From positions 1-40,715 of the forward strand of contig CAKOHK010000008.1 of NCBI GenBank assembly GCA_934085595.1: DNA of 40,715 nucleotides, read 5' to 3'. The notes under the pieces were generated by a model. It had not been told where the DNA came from, did not search any database, and saw only the letters and a list, made by a program, of their open reading frames with translations. This DNA comes from an uncultured Bacilli bacterium. GTDB lineage: Bacteria; Bacillota_I; Bacilli_A; RF39; UBA660. Shown one piece after another: positions 33,153 through 40,715 of this stretch; positions within the stretch are counted from its first letter, which is position 1; each line of letters opens with the position of its first letter. A program made the translations under genes and the position numbers.

Positions 33153-34238
33153 ATGAAAAACATTATATTAACAGGAGATAGACCTACAGGTAATCTACAT
33201 CTAGGTCACTATGTAGGCTCTTTAAAAAGAAGAGTTGAATTACAAGAAAGTGGAGAGTTTGATAAAATATTTATAGAAATAGCTGATTCACAAGCAATAA
33301 CAGATAACTTCTTTGATTTAGAAAAAGTAAGAAGTAACGTAATTGAAGTAGCACTTGATTATTTATCATGTGGTATTGACCCTAAAAAAAGTACTATATT
33401 TATTCAATCACAAATACCAGAATTATGTGAACTTACATTTTATTATTTAAATCTAGTAACTGTATCAAGATTACAAAGAAATCCAACTATTAAAGAAGAA
33501 ATAAGTTTAAGAGGATTTGAAACAAGTATTCCAGCAGGCTTTTTAACTTATCCAGTAAGCCAAGCTGCTGATATAACTGGATTTGATGCTAATATTATAC
33601 CTGTTGGTGATGATCAATTACCTATGATTGAACAAACTAGAGAAATAGTAAGATCGTTTAATTCACTTTATGGAGAAACTTTAGTTTTACCAAAAGCAGT
33701 ATTACCAGAAACAAAAGCATGTAAAAGATTACCTGGTCTTGATGGAATGGGTAAAATGAGTAAATCATTAGGTAACTGTATTTATTTAAAAGATGATAGT
33801 GAAACTGTAAGAGAAAAAGTAATGAGTATGTTTACAGACCCAAACCACTTAAAAGTATCTGACCCAGGAAAGGTAGAAGGGAATACAGTATTTACATACT
33901 TAGATGCATTCTGTACAGATGAACATTTTGCTAAATATCTTCCAGAGTTTAATAATTTAGATGAACTTAAGAAACAATATCAATTAGGTGGACTAGGGGA
34001 TGTTAAAATCAAAAAGTTCTTATATAACATAATTGAAGAGATATTGACTCCAATTAGAGAAAGAAGACATTATTATGAAACACATATTGATGAAGTATAT
34101 GATATTCTTAAAAATGGAACTTTAGAAGCAAGAAAACAAGCATCTATGGTAAATAATAGAGTTAAAGAAGCCATGAAACTAAATTATTTTGATAATGATG
34201 AGTTTCTAAATAAATGTAAGAATAAATATTCAAACTAA
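33153..34238 (+). CDS. trpS: Tryptophanyl-tRNA synthetase
   Basis: This 361-residue class I synthetase charges tRNA-Trp. It has GDRPTGNLHLGHYVGSL (the HIGH region, residues about 6-22) and GMGKMSKSLGN (KMSKS, about 202). The DxQ-type substrate segment and PVGDDQLPMIEQTRE are intact. It is somewhat longer than the roughly 330-residue form common in Bacillus, as in the longer bacterial subgroup. AAGGAAGTG precedes the ATG. It is monocistronic, ended by the hairpin at 34237. Confidence 0.97.
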   Translation: MKNIILTGDRPTGNLHLGHYVGSLKRRVELQESGEFDKIFIEIADSQAITDNFFDLEKVRSNVIEVALDYLSCGIDPKKSTIFIQSQIPELCELTFYYLNLVTVSRLQRNPTIKEEISLRGFETSIPAGFLTYPVSQAADITGFDANIIPVGDDQLPMIEQTREIVRSFNSLYGETLVLPKAVLPETKACKRLPGLDGMGKMSKSLGNCIYLKDDSETVREKVMSMFTDPNHLKVSDPGKVEGNTVFTYLDAFCTDEHFAKYLPEFNNLDELKKQYQLGGLGDVKIKKFLYNIIEEILTPIRERRHYYETHIDEVYDILKNGTLEARKQASMVNNRVKEAMKLNYFDNDEFLNKCKNKYSN

Positions 34239-34258
34239 AAGCACGTAATGTGCTTTTT
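34237..34258 (+). terminator. Terminator of trpS
   Basis: AAAAGCAC (34237-34244) pairs with GTGCTTTT (34250-34257) around GTAAT. Confidence 0.88.
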
Positions 34259-34336
34259 AATAACGCAAAAAACAAGCAAATTATATTTACAAAAAAGTCA
34301 GATTGATTTATTATATGATTATAGGAGGCTAAATAT

Positions 34337-34969
34337 ATGGAATATATAAATAGCGATATTAATAAAGCTTTAATTAAGGGTTACCCTGATGCTGAAATTA
34401 AAGAAAGTAAAGAAGTTACTAGTACTAATGTAACATATGTATATGAAGAATTAAATAATCTTATTAGAGACTCTAAGGTAGGAGATGAACTAAAGCCACA
34501 AGTCTTTAATTATTATATATATGATAACGGTGTAAAATATATAGAAAAAACGTGTATAGTATCTAATAGTGAGTACTCTGAAGTTAGTACATATTTTAAA
34601 GCAGGTAAACAGTGGTCCACTATAGAAATAGCACAAATGATACCAGAAGGTATTATAATTGCAGACTTTTCATTACCAGCAGGTATTATTCCTGGATATC
34701 ATGGAAGTACTGAAGTTAATATTTCACTTGTTTCTAATGAAGCTATTACTAAAAACGGATACAAAGCAAAAGAAGTTAACCCAGGTAGATGCTGTTCTTC
34801 AAGTTTTCAAAGAACTTATTTACTAGGAGCGCAGCTTGCTCATTCTTCAGAACAAGAATTAACTAAAGTAGTAAGTAGCATTCCAAGTATGGGTGTTAAT
34901 AATTTATATAACCAATTAATACAGCAAATAGAGAATGCAAAGAAACAAGATAGTGGAATTAAAATGTAA
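34337..34969 (+). CDS. Hypothetical cytoplasmic protein
   Basis: I do not recognise this 210-residue protein. It has no signal peptide or membrane segment. Notable parts are a central hydrophobic stretch (MIPEGIIIADFSLPAGIIPGYHGS, about 95-120), a Cys pair in PGRCCSSSFQR and an alpha-helical C-terminus (NNLYNQLIQQIENAKK). The start follows ATAGGAGGC. It stands alone between trpS and a convergent transglutaminase-like gene, with a shared terminator. No function can be assigned. Confidence 0.8.
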   Translation: MEYINSDINKALIKGYPDAEIKESKEVTSTNVTYVYEELNNLIRDSKVGDELKPQVFNYYIYDNGVKYIEKTCIVSNSEYSEVSTYFKAGKQWSTIEIAQMIPEGIIIADFSLPAGIIPGYHGSTEVNISLVSNEAITKNGYKAKEVNPGRCCSSSFQRTYLLGAQLAHSSEQELTKVVSSIPSMGVNNLYNQLIQQIENAKKQDSGIKM

Positions 34970-34984
34970 TTTAAATATCATATT

Positions 34985-35009
34985 AAAAAAGCACATTTAG
35001 TGCTTTTTA
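34985..35009. terminator. Bidirectional terminator
   Basis: AAAAAAGCAC (34985-34994) pairs with GTGCTTTTT (35000-35008) around ATTTA. A- and T-runs on both sides allow action on both converging genes. Confidence 0.88.
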
Positions 35010-35915
35010 TTTTAATTCTTTATAATATTCTTTATTAAAAGTATGTTCACTAGTATCAAGTTCATATAATTTATTTGTATCTATCAAAAAGAAATTATTT
35101 CTATTATATCTATTTACTTCATCATCATCCCAAGTAGTATCAACATGAAGCCATTTATTATTAATATAAACCACGTTCCATACATGATCAGCACTAGAAA
35201 CTTTAAAATTAGGTATATTAAACTCATCTAATATAATAGCCATCGCATCAGCATAACCGCTACATACACTCTTGCCACTAATTAAAGCTCCATTTGCTTT
35301 ATAAGAATCCGAAAAATAATTACCTTTAGTAAAATTACTATCATAAGTAGTATGATCTATTATATAATCATGTATCTTTTTAATATCATCACTCTTAATA
35401 GGATTATTAAACTTATATAAACTTTTAATATATTCTACTTTAGCATTTATTTTACTAATATCTTCTTCACTATAAAGTCTATCAATTTTAACATATACTA
35501 AATTACCACTTATCATAGTATTAAAATTAATATAAGAATTATATGGATTTACATAATTATTTATTAAACTTAAATACATTTGATCATGAGCAATACTACT
35601 CACATCATCTATGCACGATTCATAATCTTTAGAACAATAAAATGAAAACTCATCCCATCCATTATCTAAAATAGTATAAAATATATTAGAAATATCTTCT
35701 TTACTTTTAGGTTTAAAATCATTTGTATGTTTAAATGTATCGTAATTATAATTCCTAGCATACACACTTACATCTTCTGGAACTATAGTATTTTGCATTA
35801 AATTATTATATAAATTAGTAAAACTATTTTTAATAGTATCATATTTACTTATAAATACATAACTACCAAGTAATATAATAAGTAAAAATAATATTTTAAT
35901 AAGTTTATTTGTCAT
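35007..35915 (-). CDS. Secreted transglutaminase-like (papain-fold) protein
   Basis: This is a 302-residue protein. An N-terminal membrane anchor or signal (about 6-22, ILFLLIILLGSYVFI) is followed by about 150 residues of unknown fold and a transglutaminase-like domain (about 195-285) with the catalytic triad in order: Cys in SGKSVCSGYADAM, His in SSADHVWNVVYI, and Asp in WLHVDTTWDD. Such domains in Bacillota are usually wall- or surface-located cysteine proteases or peptidoglycan-linked enzymes; the substrate is not known. The start follows GGTGAT. It lies just downstream of rpsT on the same strand, separated by the rpsT terminator. Confidence 0.87.
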   Translation of the reverse strand: MTNKLIKILFLLIILLGSYVFISKYDTIKNSFTNLYNNLMQNTIVPEDVSVYARNYNYDTFKHTNDFKPKSKEDISNIFYTILDNGWDEFSFYCSKDYESCIDDVSSIAHDQMYLSLINNYVNPYNSYINFNTMISGNLVYVKIDRLYSEEDISKINAKVEYIKSLYKFNNPIKSDDIKKIHDYIIDHTTYDSNFTKGNYFSDSYKANGALISGKSVCSGYADAMAIILDEFNIPNFKVSSADHVWNVVYINNKWLHVDTTWDDDEVNRYNRNNFFLIDTNKLYELDTSEHTFNKEYYKELK

Positions 35916-35937
35916 ATATCACCACAATATAAGTATA

Positions 35938-35963
35938 ACAAAAAAAGTAGACATTATCTACTT
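35938..35963 (-). terminator. Terminator of rpsT
   Basis: On the minus strand AAGTAGA pairs with TCTACTT (plus-strand 35957-35963 and 35945-35951) and is followed by a T-run. It overlaps the rpsT stop codon. Confidence 0.85.
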
Positions 35964-36213
35964 ATTTATTATTAACTACAGAGTTTAATCTCTTTTTATA
36001 TCTGTCTCTTGTATTAGCTTTTAAAACACCTTTTTGATGTGCTTTATCTATTCTTTTAACAGCATCAGCAAGTTTTAGAGTAGCTTCTTCTTTAGTAGCA
36101 GCTTTTTCAACTTTCTTAATAGCAGTTTTCATACTAGCATAAACTACATTATTTTCTTCAGCTTCTCTTTTAGTTCTAATAACTCTTTTTTTAGCACTTT
36201 TAATATTAGGCAT
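35962..36213 (-). CDS. rpsT: 30S ribosomal protein S20
   Basis: This 83-residue basic helical protein is normal S20 length. It starts MPNIKSAKKRV, with the SAKKR motif, and ends in the conserved RIDKAHQKGVLKANTRDRYKKRLN region. It binds 16S rRNA early in assembly. AAAGGAGGAAC precedes the start. As in Bacillus it is divergent from and adjacent to the spoIIP locus, but the gpr protease gene that normally lies there is missing. Confidence 0.98.
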   Translation of the reverse strand: MPNIKSAKKRVIRTKREAEENNVVYASMKTAIKKVEKAATKEEATLKLADAVKRIDKAHQKGVLKANTRDRYKKRLNSVVNNK

Positions 36214-36240
36214 ATCTGTTCCTCCTTTAAGACTTATTTA

Positions 36241-36269
36241 ATATTATCAAATATTTATATAAAAATCAA
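36241..36269 (-). promoter_or_regulatory. Promoter of rpsT
   Basis: On the minus strand TTGATT (36264-36269) and an extended -10 TGA-TAATAT (hexamer at 36241-36246) are separated by 17 bp. Confidence 0.75.
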
Positions 36270-36354
36270 GAAATTTTGTTTATTTTAGGTACATTTGAGG
36301 CAAAATACGACATTTATTTCAAATAAAATATTCTATTATTAATATGGTGATACT

Positions 36355-37158
36355 ATGAAATTAAAAAAATATAATAAAATTAAATTATTAAGATATATTA
36401 TTATACTCTTAATTATTATTAGTTATATATTTTTATATAATAGTTTAGATTTAAAATATATATTAATGAATCAAAGTAATTCTAAAATGGTATATGAAAA
36501 TAAAAGTAATATATACGAAACTATATTACCTGTAAAAAAAGAAATAGATACAGATCCCGTAGTATACATTTATAATACACATCAAACAGAAGGATACTAT
36601 CTTAATAGTTTAGAACATTCTATTAAACCAACAGTACTTTATGCTTCTTACATATTAAAAGACCATTTAAATACTCTAGGAGTTTCATCTATAGTAGAAA
36701 CGGGCTCTATAAAGAAATATTTAAATGCACATAAACTAGATTACACAGGTTCATATGAAGCAAGTAGATATTATTTAAAAAATGCTTTAAAAGTAAATAA
36801 AAAACTAATATATTTAATAGACTTACATAGAGATTCAGCAGGAAGAAAACAAACGCTTTATACAAAAGATAATAAAAACTATGCAAGAGTTATGTTTGTA
36901 GTAAGTTTAAAGCATAAAAACTATGAAGAAAATCTATCTTTTGTAAAAAGCATGAATAATAAACTTGAAGAAGAATATAAAGGATTAAGTAGAGGAATAT
37001 ATGAAAGAAAAGATGTAATATTTAATCAAGATTTAAGTACAAAAGCATTTTTAATAGAAGTAGGAGGAGTAGATAATAAAATAGATGAACTTAATAATAC
37101 ATTAGAAGTAATAGCTAAAATTATAAGTGAGGATATACATGCAAAAAAAGAAAAGTAA
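36355..37158 (+). CDS. spoIIP: SpoIIP-family spore engulfment peptidoglycan hydrolase
   Basis: This is a 267-residue protein with one N-terminal membrane segment (about 13-27) and an extracytoplasmic SpoIIP domain. Family signatures are VYIYNTHQTEGY (about 70-82; zinc His and Glu), LIDLHRDSAGR (about 156-166; second His) and the C-terminal LIEVGGVDNKIDELNNTLE. SpoIIP is an amidase/endopeptidase that with SpoIID and SpoIIM drives membrane migration during engulfment. It is shorter than the Bacillus protein (about 400 residues), mostly in the region before the domain. The location next to rpsT matches Bacillus synteny and supports the call. TGGTGAT precedes the ATG. Confidence 0.9.
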   Translation: MKLKKYNKIKLLRYIIILLIIISYIFLYNSLDLKYILMNQSNSKMVYENKSNIYETILPVKKEIDTDPVVYIYNTHQTEGYYLNSLEHSIKPTVLYASYILKDHLNTLGVSSIVETGSIKKYLNAHKLDYTGSYEASRYYLKNALKVNKKLIYLIDLHRDSAGRKQTLYTKDNKNYARVMFVVSLKHKNYEENLSFVKSMNNKLEEEYKGLSRGIYERKDVIFNQDLSTKAFLIEVGGVDNKIDELNNTLEVIAKIISEDIHAKKEK

Positions 37159-37468
37159 AATATTTTGGATATTATTACTAATATCATTTATAGTATTTAT
37201 GTTTTTATATATTTGTAAAGAAGCAGGTTATTATGAATATAAAGCATATGAAAAAGTAGTATTAACAGATGAAGCAATTAAAAGATTTGAAGAAGATGTT
37301 TATAATGGAAAAGATGTAAATGCTAAAGATTATATAACTATAGAAGAAAAAGACTATTCTAATAAGTTCAGTATATTAGGTTCAAAAATAGGTGAAATAA
37401 CTAATACTTTTATGAATAAAACACTTAAAAATATAATGAAAATATTATCAAAATTATTCTGGGAATGA
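37139..37468 (+). CDS. Small single-pass membrane protein overlapping spoIIP
   Basis: This is a 109-residue protein from the ATG at 37139, preceded by GTGAGG; it overlaps the end of spoIIP by 20 bases, so it is probably translationally coupled. Residues about 9-26 (IFWILLLISFIVFMFLYI) are a membrane anchor; the rest is a short charged extracytoplasmic region. I do not recognise a family. Genomic coupling suggests, without proof, a role with SpoIIP. Its stop is TGA, which shows the standard code. Confidence 0.7.
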   Translation: MQKKKSKIFWILLLISFIVFMFLYICKEAGYYEYKAYEKVVLTDEAIKRFEEDVYNGKDVNAKDYITIEEKDYSNKFSILGSKIGEITNTFMNKTLKNIMKILSKLFWE

Positions 37469-37471
37469 TAC

Positions 37472-37500
37472 TTGAATAAAAAAACTGCTTATGATACAAT
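37472..37500 (+). promoter_or_regulatory. Promoter of the 37519 small-gene pair
   Basis: TTGAAT (37472-37477) and an extended -10 TGA-TACAAT (hexamer 37495-37500) are separated by 17 bp. Confidence 0.75.
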
Positions 37501-37518
37501 CTAATTAGGAGAAAAAAT

Positions 37519-37749
37519 ATGTATAATAATAGATTTGATGAAGATATAATTAAAGGTTTACATTATGGAAGTGTAATAAGTATGGCAGTTTTAATACCAC
37601 TATCTGGATATTTAAATGAAGAAGCATTATTCGCATCTGGTGCATTAATTTCTACAGTAGAATCTTTAAATATTTATATGAAAAGAAATAACATAATGTT
37701 TGATGAAATAGAAAATAAAAAAGAAGTAACACTTAAATTAGAAAGGTAA
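37519..37749 (+). CDS. Hypothetical small membrane-associated protein
   Basis: This 76-residue protein has a weakly hydrophobic centre (ISMAVLIPLSGYLNEEALFASGALISTVESL, about 20-50) that could be a hairpin or one membrane helix, with charged ends. I know no family for it. AGGAGAAA precedes the ATG. It has its own promoter and is seven bases from the next small gene, with which it probably forms an operon. Confidence 0.68.
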   Translation: MYNNRFDEDIIKGLHYGSVISMAVLIPLSGYLNEEALFASGALISTVESLNIYMKRNNIMFDEIENKKEVTLKLER

Positions 37750-37756
37750 GAAGTAT

Positions 37757-38026
37757 ATGATAGAAGAAGATACAATAATAACATTAGATAATGATAAAAA
37801 ATATAGAGTACTAAGAACTCTTGATTATAATGGAAATAAGTATGCATTAATAAGTGACTTAAAGAAAGAAAACTATGTAGTTAAAGTAGAAACAGATGAA
37901 AAAGGAACAGCAATATCACTAATTAATAATGAAAAAGAAGAACAACTAATAGCAAGTATATTCTTAAAAGATAGTCTAAAAGAACTAAATGACTTAAAAA
38001 AAGAGTTTGATAGTGATAAAAACTAG
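37757..38026 (+). CDS. DUF1292-like small protein
   Basis: This 89-residue soluble acidic protein has the DUF1292 (YrzB-like) pattern: ITLDNDKKYRVLRTLDYNGNKYALISD at the N-terminus, then EEQLIASIFLKDSL, where the family's acidic stretch is less marked than usual. The function of the family is unknown. It is the second gene of a two-gene unit, with a GAAAGG ribosome site inside the preceding reading frame, and is followed by a terminator before topA. Confidence 0.7.
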   Translation: MIEEDTIITLDNDKKYRVLRTLDYNGNKYALISDLKKENYVVKVETDEKGTAISLINNEKEEQLIASIFLKDSLKELNDLKKEFDSDKN

Positions 38027-38041
38027 AAAAATTTTTAAATT

Positions 38042-38069
38042 AAATAGCAGTATTAAAATGCTATTTTTT
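38042..38069 (+). terminator. Terminator before topA
   Basis: AAATAGCA (38042-38049) pairs with TGCTATTT (38059-38066) around a 9-base loop, ending in a T-run. Confidence 0.85.
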
Positions 38070-38145
38070 ATATAGCAAAAATGTATTTTAATAAACATTT
38101 ATATAATAAAATGTAAATATGAAATATTATAAATAAAATAGATGC

Positions 38146-38173
38146 TTGACAAATTAATTTATAATGATAATAT
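38146..38173 (+). promoter_or_regulatory. Promoter of topA
   Basis: A perfect TTGACA (38146-38151) is followed after 16 bp by an extended -10 TGA-TAATAT (hexamer 38168-38173), like the one at rpsT. Confidence 0.8.
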
Positions 38174-38203
38174 TATGTTCATGAAGAAGGAGAAGAAAGT
38201 AAT

Positions 38204-40222
38204 ATGAAAAATCTTGTTATAGTGGAGTCCCCAAGTAAAAGTCATACTATAGAAAAATATTTAGGTAAAGATTATAAAGTAGTATCATCTAAAGGTCATA
38301 TAAGAGATTTATCTACTAGTGGAAAATATGGTTTAGGTGTTGATTTAGAAAATAATTTTAAGCCTAATTATATTATTGTAAAAGGTAAGAGTAAACTAGT
38401 TAGTGAACTAAAAAAAGATGTTAAAGAAAGCACTAACGTAATACTAGCAACCGATCCAGATAGAGAGGGAGAAGCAATAAGTTGGCATTTAAAAGATACT
38501 CTTGGAATAAAAGATAATTATGGAAGAGTAGTATTTAATGAAATAACAGAAAATGCTATAAAAGAAGCATTTAAACATCCAAGAGATATTGATATGGACT
38601 TAGTACACTCACAAGAATCAAGAAGGATATTAGATAGAATTATAGGATTTAGATTAAGTAAATTAATGCAATCTAAAACAGATGGTAAAAGTGCAGGAAG
38701 AGTACAAAGTGTAGCATTAAAACTAATAGTTGATAGAGAAAGAGAAATAAGAAGTTTTATTCCAGAAGAGTATTATACAATTGAAAGTATATTTGATGGA
38801 TTTAAAGCAGAACTAGCAAAATATAAAAGTAAAAAGATAAAAATAAGTACATCACTAGAAGCAGATAAAATATTAGAAAAATTATCAAATGCATTCAAAG
38901 TAGAAAGTATAGAAACAAAAGAAAAGAAAAAGCAAAGTAAATTACCATTTACAACAAGTACACTTACTCAAATGGCTTCTAATAGATTAAATTATCCAGC
39001 ATCAAAAACAATGTCTATCGCACAAAAATTATATGAAGGAGTTAAACTTGGAAGTGAAACAGTAGGTTTAATATCATATATGAGAACAGACTCTGTAAGA
39101 TTATCAGATGTATTTGTAAATGAAACTAAAAAATATATAGCATCAAACTACGGAAAAGAATATGTAGGAAATGCTAAAAAAGCTAAATCAAAAGAAAATG
39201 TACAAGATGCTCACGAAGCAATAAGACCAACAAGTATATTAAGAACTCCAGAAAGTGTAAAAAAATATCTTATGGCTGAAGAATACAAACTATATAATTT
39301 AATATATATAAGAGCGCTTTCTTCTTTAATGGCAGATGCTAAAGTACAAGCAACAAGTGTAGAATTATTTAATAATGATTATATATTTAAAACATCAGGA
39401 CAAGTTTATACATTTGATGGATATTTAAAAGTATATGGTGAATATGAAGACAAAGAAGATAATGTTTTACCAGCACTAGAAAAAGATAAAGTTATAGTTT
39501 CTAAAGAAATCAAAAAATTACAGCACTTTACTGAACCAAAAGCAAGATTTACAGAAGCAAAACTAATTGCTGAACTAGAAAGCTTAGGAATAGGAAGACC
39601 AAGTACATATGCTAAAATAATTTCTGTATTAAAAGAAAGAGAATATGTAAAAATAGAAGATAAGAAGTTCTATCCAACAGAAACAGGAGAAGAAGTAACA
39701 GATAAATTACAAGAGTTCTTCTCATCAATAATAAATGTAAACTATACAGCAAATATGGAAAAAGAATTAGATGAAATATCAGAAGGTAAAATAGTTTGGT
39801 ATGAAGTATTAGATGAGTTTTATAAAGACTTTGAACCACTTCTTGCAAATGCATTTAAAAATATGGAAAAAGAAGCTCCAAAAGAAACAGGGGAAACATG
39901 TCCAGAATGTGGAAACCCATTAGTTATTAGAAAAGGAAAATATGGAGAGTTCACCGCATGTTCTAATTATCCAGAATGTAAATATATTAAGAAAGAAGAA
40001 AAGAAGATTACTGAAATATGTGATTGTCCAAAATGTGGTGGCAAGATTATAGAAAAATTAACTAAAAAGAAAAAAATATTTTATGGTTGTTCAAACTTTC
40101 CTAAATGTAATTATGCACTTTGGGATAAACCAAATGGAAGCATTTGTGATAAATGTGGAGGTTTATTAGTAGAGAAAAAAGATAAAATAATTTGCCCTGA
40201 ATGTGATAAAAGCGATAAATAA
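38204..40222 (+). CDS. topA: DNA topoisomerase I
   Basis: This 672-residue type IA topoisomerase relaxes negative supercoils. The TOPRIM domain is N-terminal (LVIVESPSKSHTIEKYLG, then ATDPDREGEAISWHL). The active-site Tyr lies in GLISYMRTDS (about residue 293). Three C-terminal zinc ribbons follow (CPECGNPL...CSNYPEC, CPKCGGKI...CSNFPKC, CDKCGGLL...CPEC; about 565-670). Length and domain set are typical of Bacillota TopA. GAAGGAGAAG precedes the ATG. Monocistronic, upstream of hup. Confidence 0.98.
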   Translation: MKNLVIVESPSKSHTIEKYLGKDYKVVSSKGHIRDLSTSGKYGLGVDLENNFKPNYIIVKGKSKLVSELKKDVKESTNVILATDPDREGEAISWHLKDTLGIKDNYGRVVFNEITENAIKEAFKHPRDIDMDLVHSQESRRILDRIIGFRLSKLMQSKTDGKSAGRVQSVALKLIVDREREIRSFIPEEYYTIESIFDGFKAELAKYKSKKIKISTSLEADKILEKLSNAFKVESIETKEKKKQSKLPFTTSTLTQMASNRLNYPASKTMSIAQKLYEGVKLGSETVGLISYMRTDSVRLSDVFVNETKKYIASNYGKEYVGNAKKAKSKENVQDAHEAIRPTSILRTPESVKKYLMAEEYKLYNLIYIRALSSLMADAKVQATSVELFNNDYIFKTSGQVYTFDGYLKVYGEYEDKEDNVLPALEKDKVIVSKEIKKLQHFTEPKARFTEAKLIAELESLGIGRPSTYAKIISVLKEREYVKIEDKKFYPTETGEEVTDKLQEFFSSIINVNYTANMEKELDEISEGKIVWYEVLDEFYKDFEPLLANAFKNMEKEAPKETGETCPECGNPLVIRKGKYGEFTACSNYPECKYIKKEEKKITEICDCPKCGGKIIEKLTKKKKIFYGCSNFPKCNYALWDKPNGSICDKCGGLLVEKKDKIICPECDKSDK

Positions 40223-40245
40223 ATGTACAATTTTATAATAAATAC

Positions 40246-40273
40246 TTGCATTTTACTCATTGTATGCTAAAAT
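40246..40273 (+). promoter_or_regulatory. Promoter of hup
   Basis: TTGCAT (40246-40251) and an extended -10 TGC-TAAAAT (hexamer 40268-40273) are separated by 16 bp. Confidence 0.7.
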
Positions 40274-40325
40274 GAATATGTAAGCATCGTACATGATGTT
40301 TAAAATAGATATGGGAGGTAATACG

Positions 40326-40598
40326 ATGACTAAGACTGAATTAGTAGAATTTATTGCTGCTAAAGCTGGATTAACAAAAGCTGATGCTACTAGAGCTCTA
40401 GAAGCAACAATCGAAGGAATTACAGATGGTCTTAAGAAAGATGGAAAAGTTGCATTAGTAGGATTCGGTACTTTTGCTGCTAAAGAAAGACCTGCAAGAG
40501 AGGGAATCAATCCATTAACTAAAGAACCATTAAAAATACCTGCAAAGGTTGCTGCTACATTTAAAGCTGGAAGCAAATTAAAAGACGCTTTAAACTAG
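40326..40598 (+). CDS. hup: DNA-binding protein HU
   Basis: This 90-residue histone-like protein bends and compacts DNA. It opens MTKTELVEFIAAKAGLTKADA, with the family's GFGTFAAKERPAREGINPLT beta-arm and the KVAATFKAGSKLKDALN tail. The ATG at 40326 is eight bases after GGGAGG; the in-frame ATG at 40293 has no ribosome site. Normal length. Single gene with a strong terminator directly before the third poly-G promoter. Confidence 0.98.
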   Translation: MTKTELVEFIAAKAGLTKADATRALEATIEGITDGLKKDGKVALVGFGTFAAKERPAREGINPLTKEPLKIPAKVAATFKAGSKLKDALN

Positions 40599-40613
40599 TT
40601 AAAATATAAAAAG

Positions 40614-40638
40614 TCTTGTAAAAAATACAAGATTTTTT
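40614..40638 (+). terminator. Terminator of hup
   Basis: TCTTGTA (40614-40620) pairs perfectly with TACAAGA (40626-40632) around AAAAA, followed by six T. Confidence 0.9.
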
Positions 40639-40646
40639 ATTTGCAC

Positions 40647-40674
40647 TTGACTTGGGGGGGGGTATTGATATAAT
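40647..40674 (+). promoter_or_regulatory. Poly-G spacer promoter of the 40699 surface gene, predicted phase-variable
   Basis: TTGACT (40647-40652) and TATAAT (40669-40674) are separated by T, then nine G (40654-40662), then TATTGA. The spacer is 16 bp, one short of optimal, so this copy is the most likely of the three to be active. TTTGCAC upstream and TTTTAGTATAAG downstream match the 31422 site. Confidence 0.82.
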
Positions 40675-40698
40675 TTTAGTATAAGCAGGTATATCAAG

Positions 40699-40715
40699 AT
40701 GAGTATAAGAAAAAA
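40699..40715 (+). CDS. Start of another lectin-type surface protein gene (truncated by window end)
   Basis: The ATG at 40699 opens a frame reading M-S-I-R-K, similar to M-N-V-R-E at 31478. The upstream 40 bases (TATAATTTTAGTATAAGCAGGTATATCAAG) parallel those before the 31478 start nearly base for base, so this is almost certainly a third member of that family. Only five complete codons are visible. Confidence 0.6.

Noticed and set aside
40293..40325. Eleven extra residues on HU
   Set aside because: No ribosome site before 40293; HU proteins start MxKTELV, as at 40326.
1..40715. Use of the Mycoplasma genetic code (TGA as Trp)
   Set aside because: TGA acts as a stop (for example 37466-37468) and Trp is TGG throughout.
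1..40715. CRISPR arrays, insertion sequences, prophage genes or tRNA genes
   Set aside because: No spaced direct repeats, transposase or phage motifs were seen, and the gaps between genes are accounted for by promoters, leaders and terminators.

Overview
The window is about 40.7 kb of AT-rich DNA from a Gram-positive Bacillota. Gene order and protein content point to a Bacilli/Erysipelotrichia-like lineage, perhaps an uncultured gut organism, but that placement is inference. TGG encodes Trp and TGA is used as a stop (for example at 37466-37468), so this is genetic code 11 and not the Mycoplasma code. Almost every gene has a strong Shine-Dalgarno sequence, and many have a clear vegetative promoter and a hairpin-plus-T-run terminator. 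No tRNA, rRNA, transposase, prophage or CRISPR array was found.

Two layers are interleaved. The first is core machinery: der-DUF4176, the str operon (rpsL-rpsG-fusA-tuf), an HD-domain gene with valS behind a valine T-box, ligA, radC-spoIVFA-spoIVFB-rplU-prp-rpmA, ileS behind an isoleucine T-box, trpS, rpsT, topA and hup. Within it are four sporulation-related genes (spoIVFA-like, spoIVFB-like, a cotY/cotZ-like coat gene and spoIIP). Two lie in gene neighbourhoods conserved with Bacillus, so the organism is probably an endospore former or a recent descendant of one. Single genes for a PAP2 phosphatase, an L,D-transpeptidase and a transglutaminase-like protein are also present.

The second layer is a dispersed family of large secreted or surface proteins placed singly between core operons: 1-1470 (cut by the left edge), 1556-5101, 12571-14268, 20374-23262, 31478-33070 and a sixth just starting at 40699. 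Two types share a TasA/camelysin-like, SipW-type N-terminus. One type carries Listeria-Bacteroides (InlB-type) repeats and ends in Gly-rich domains; the other ends in a C-type-lectin/DUF6273-like domain.

The most striking signal is regulatory. Three of these genes have promoters in which an uninterrupted poly-G run (12, 13 and 9 G) fills most of the spacer between a TTGAC-type -35 and a TATAAT -10. The present spacers are 20, 21 and 16 bp. Slippage in the G run would move the spacer through the 17-bp optimum, so these look like phase-variable ON/OFF switches serving a dispersed surface-protein repertoire. Two other family members (1556 and 12571) have ordinary fixed 17-bp promoters. Near-identical N-terminal modules joined to different C-terminal domains suggest the repertoire also changes by recombination.

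Other points of note: IleRS is of the type-2 kind with a GVHH signature, linked to mupirocin hyper-resistance in that family; the valine T-box controls an HD-domain gene as well as valS; and the radC leader repeats the core hairpin of the L21 leader 2 kb downstream.
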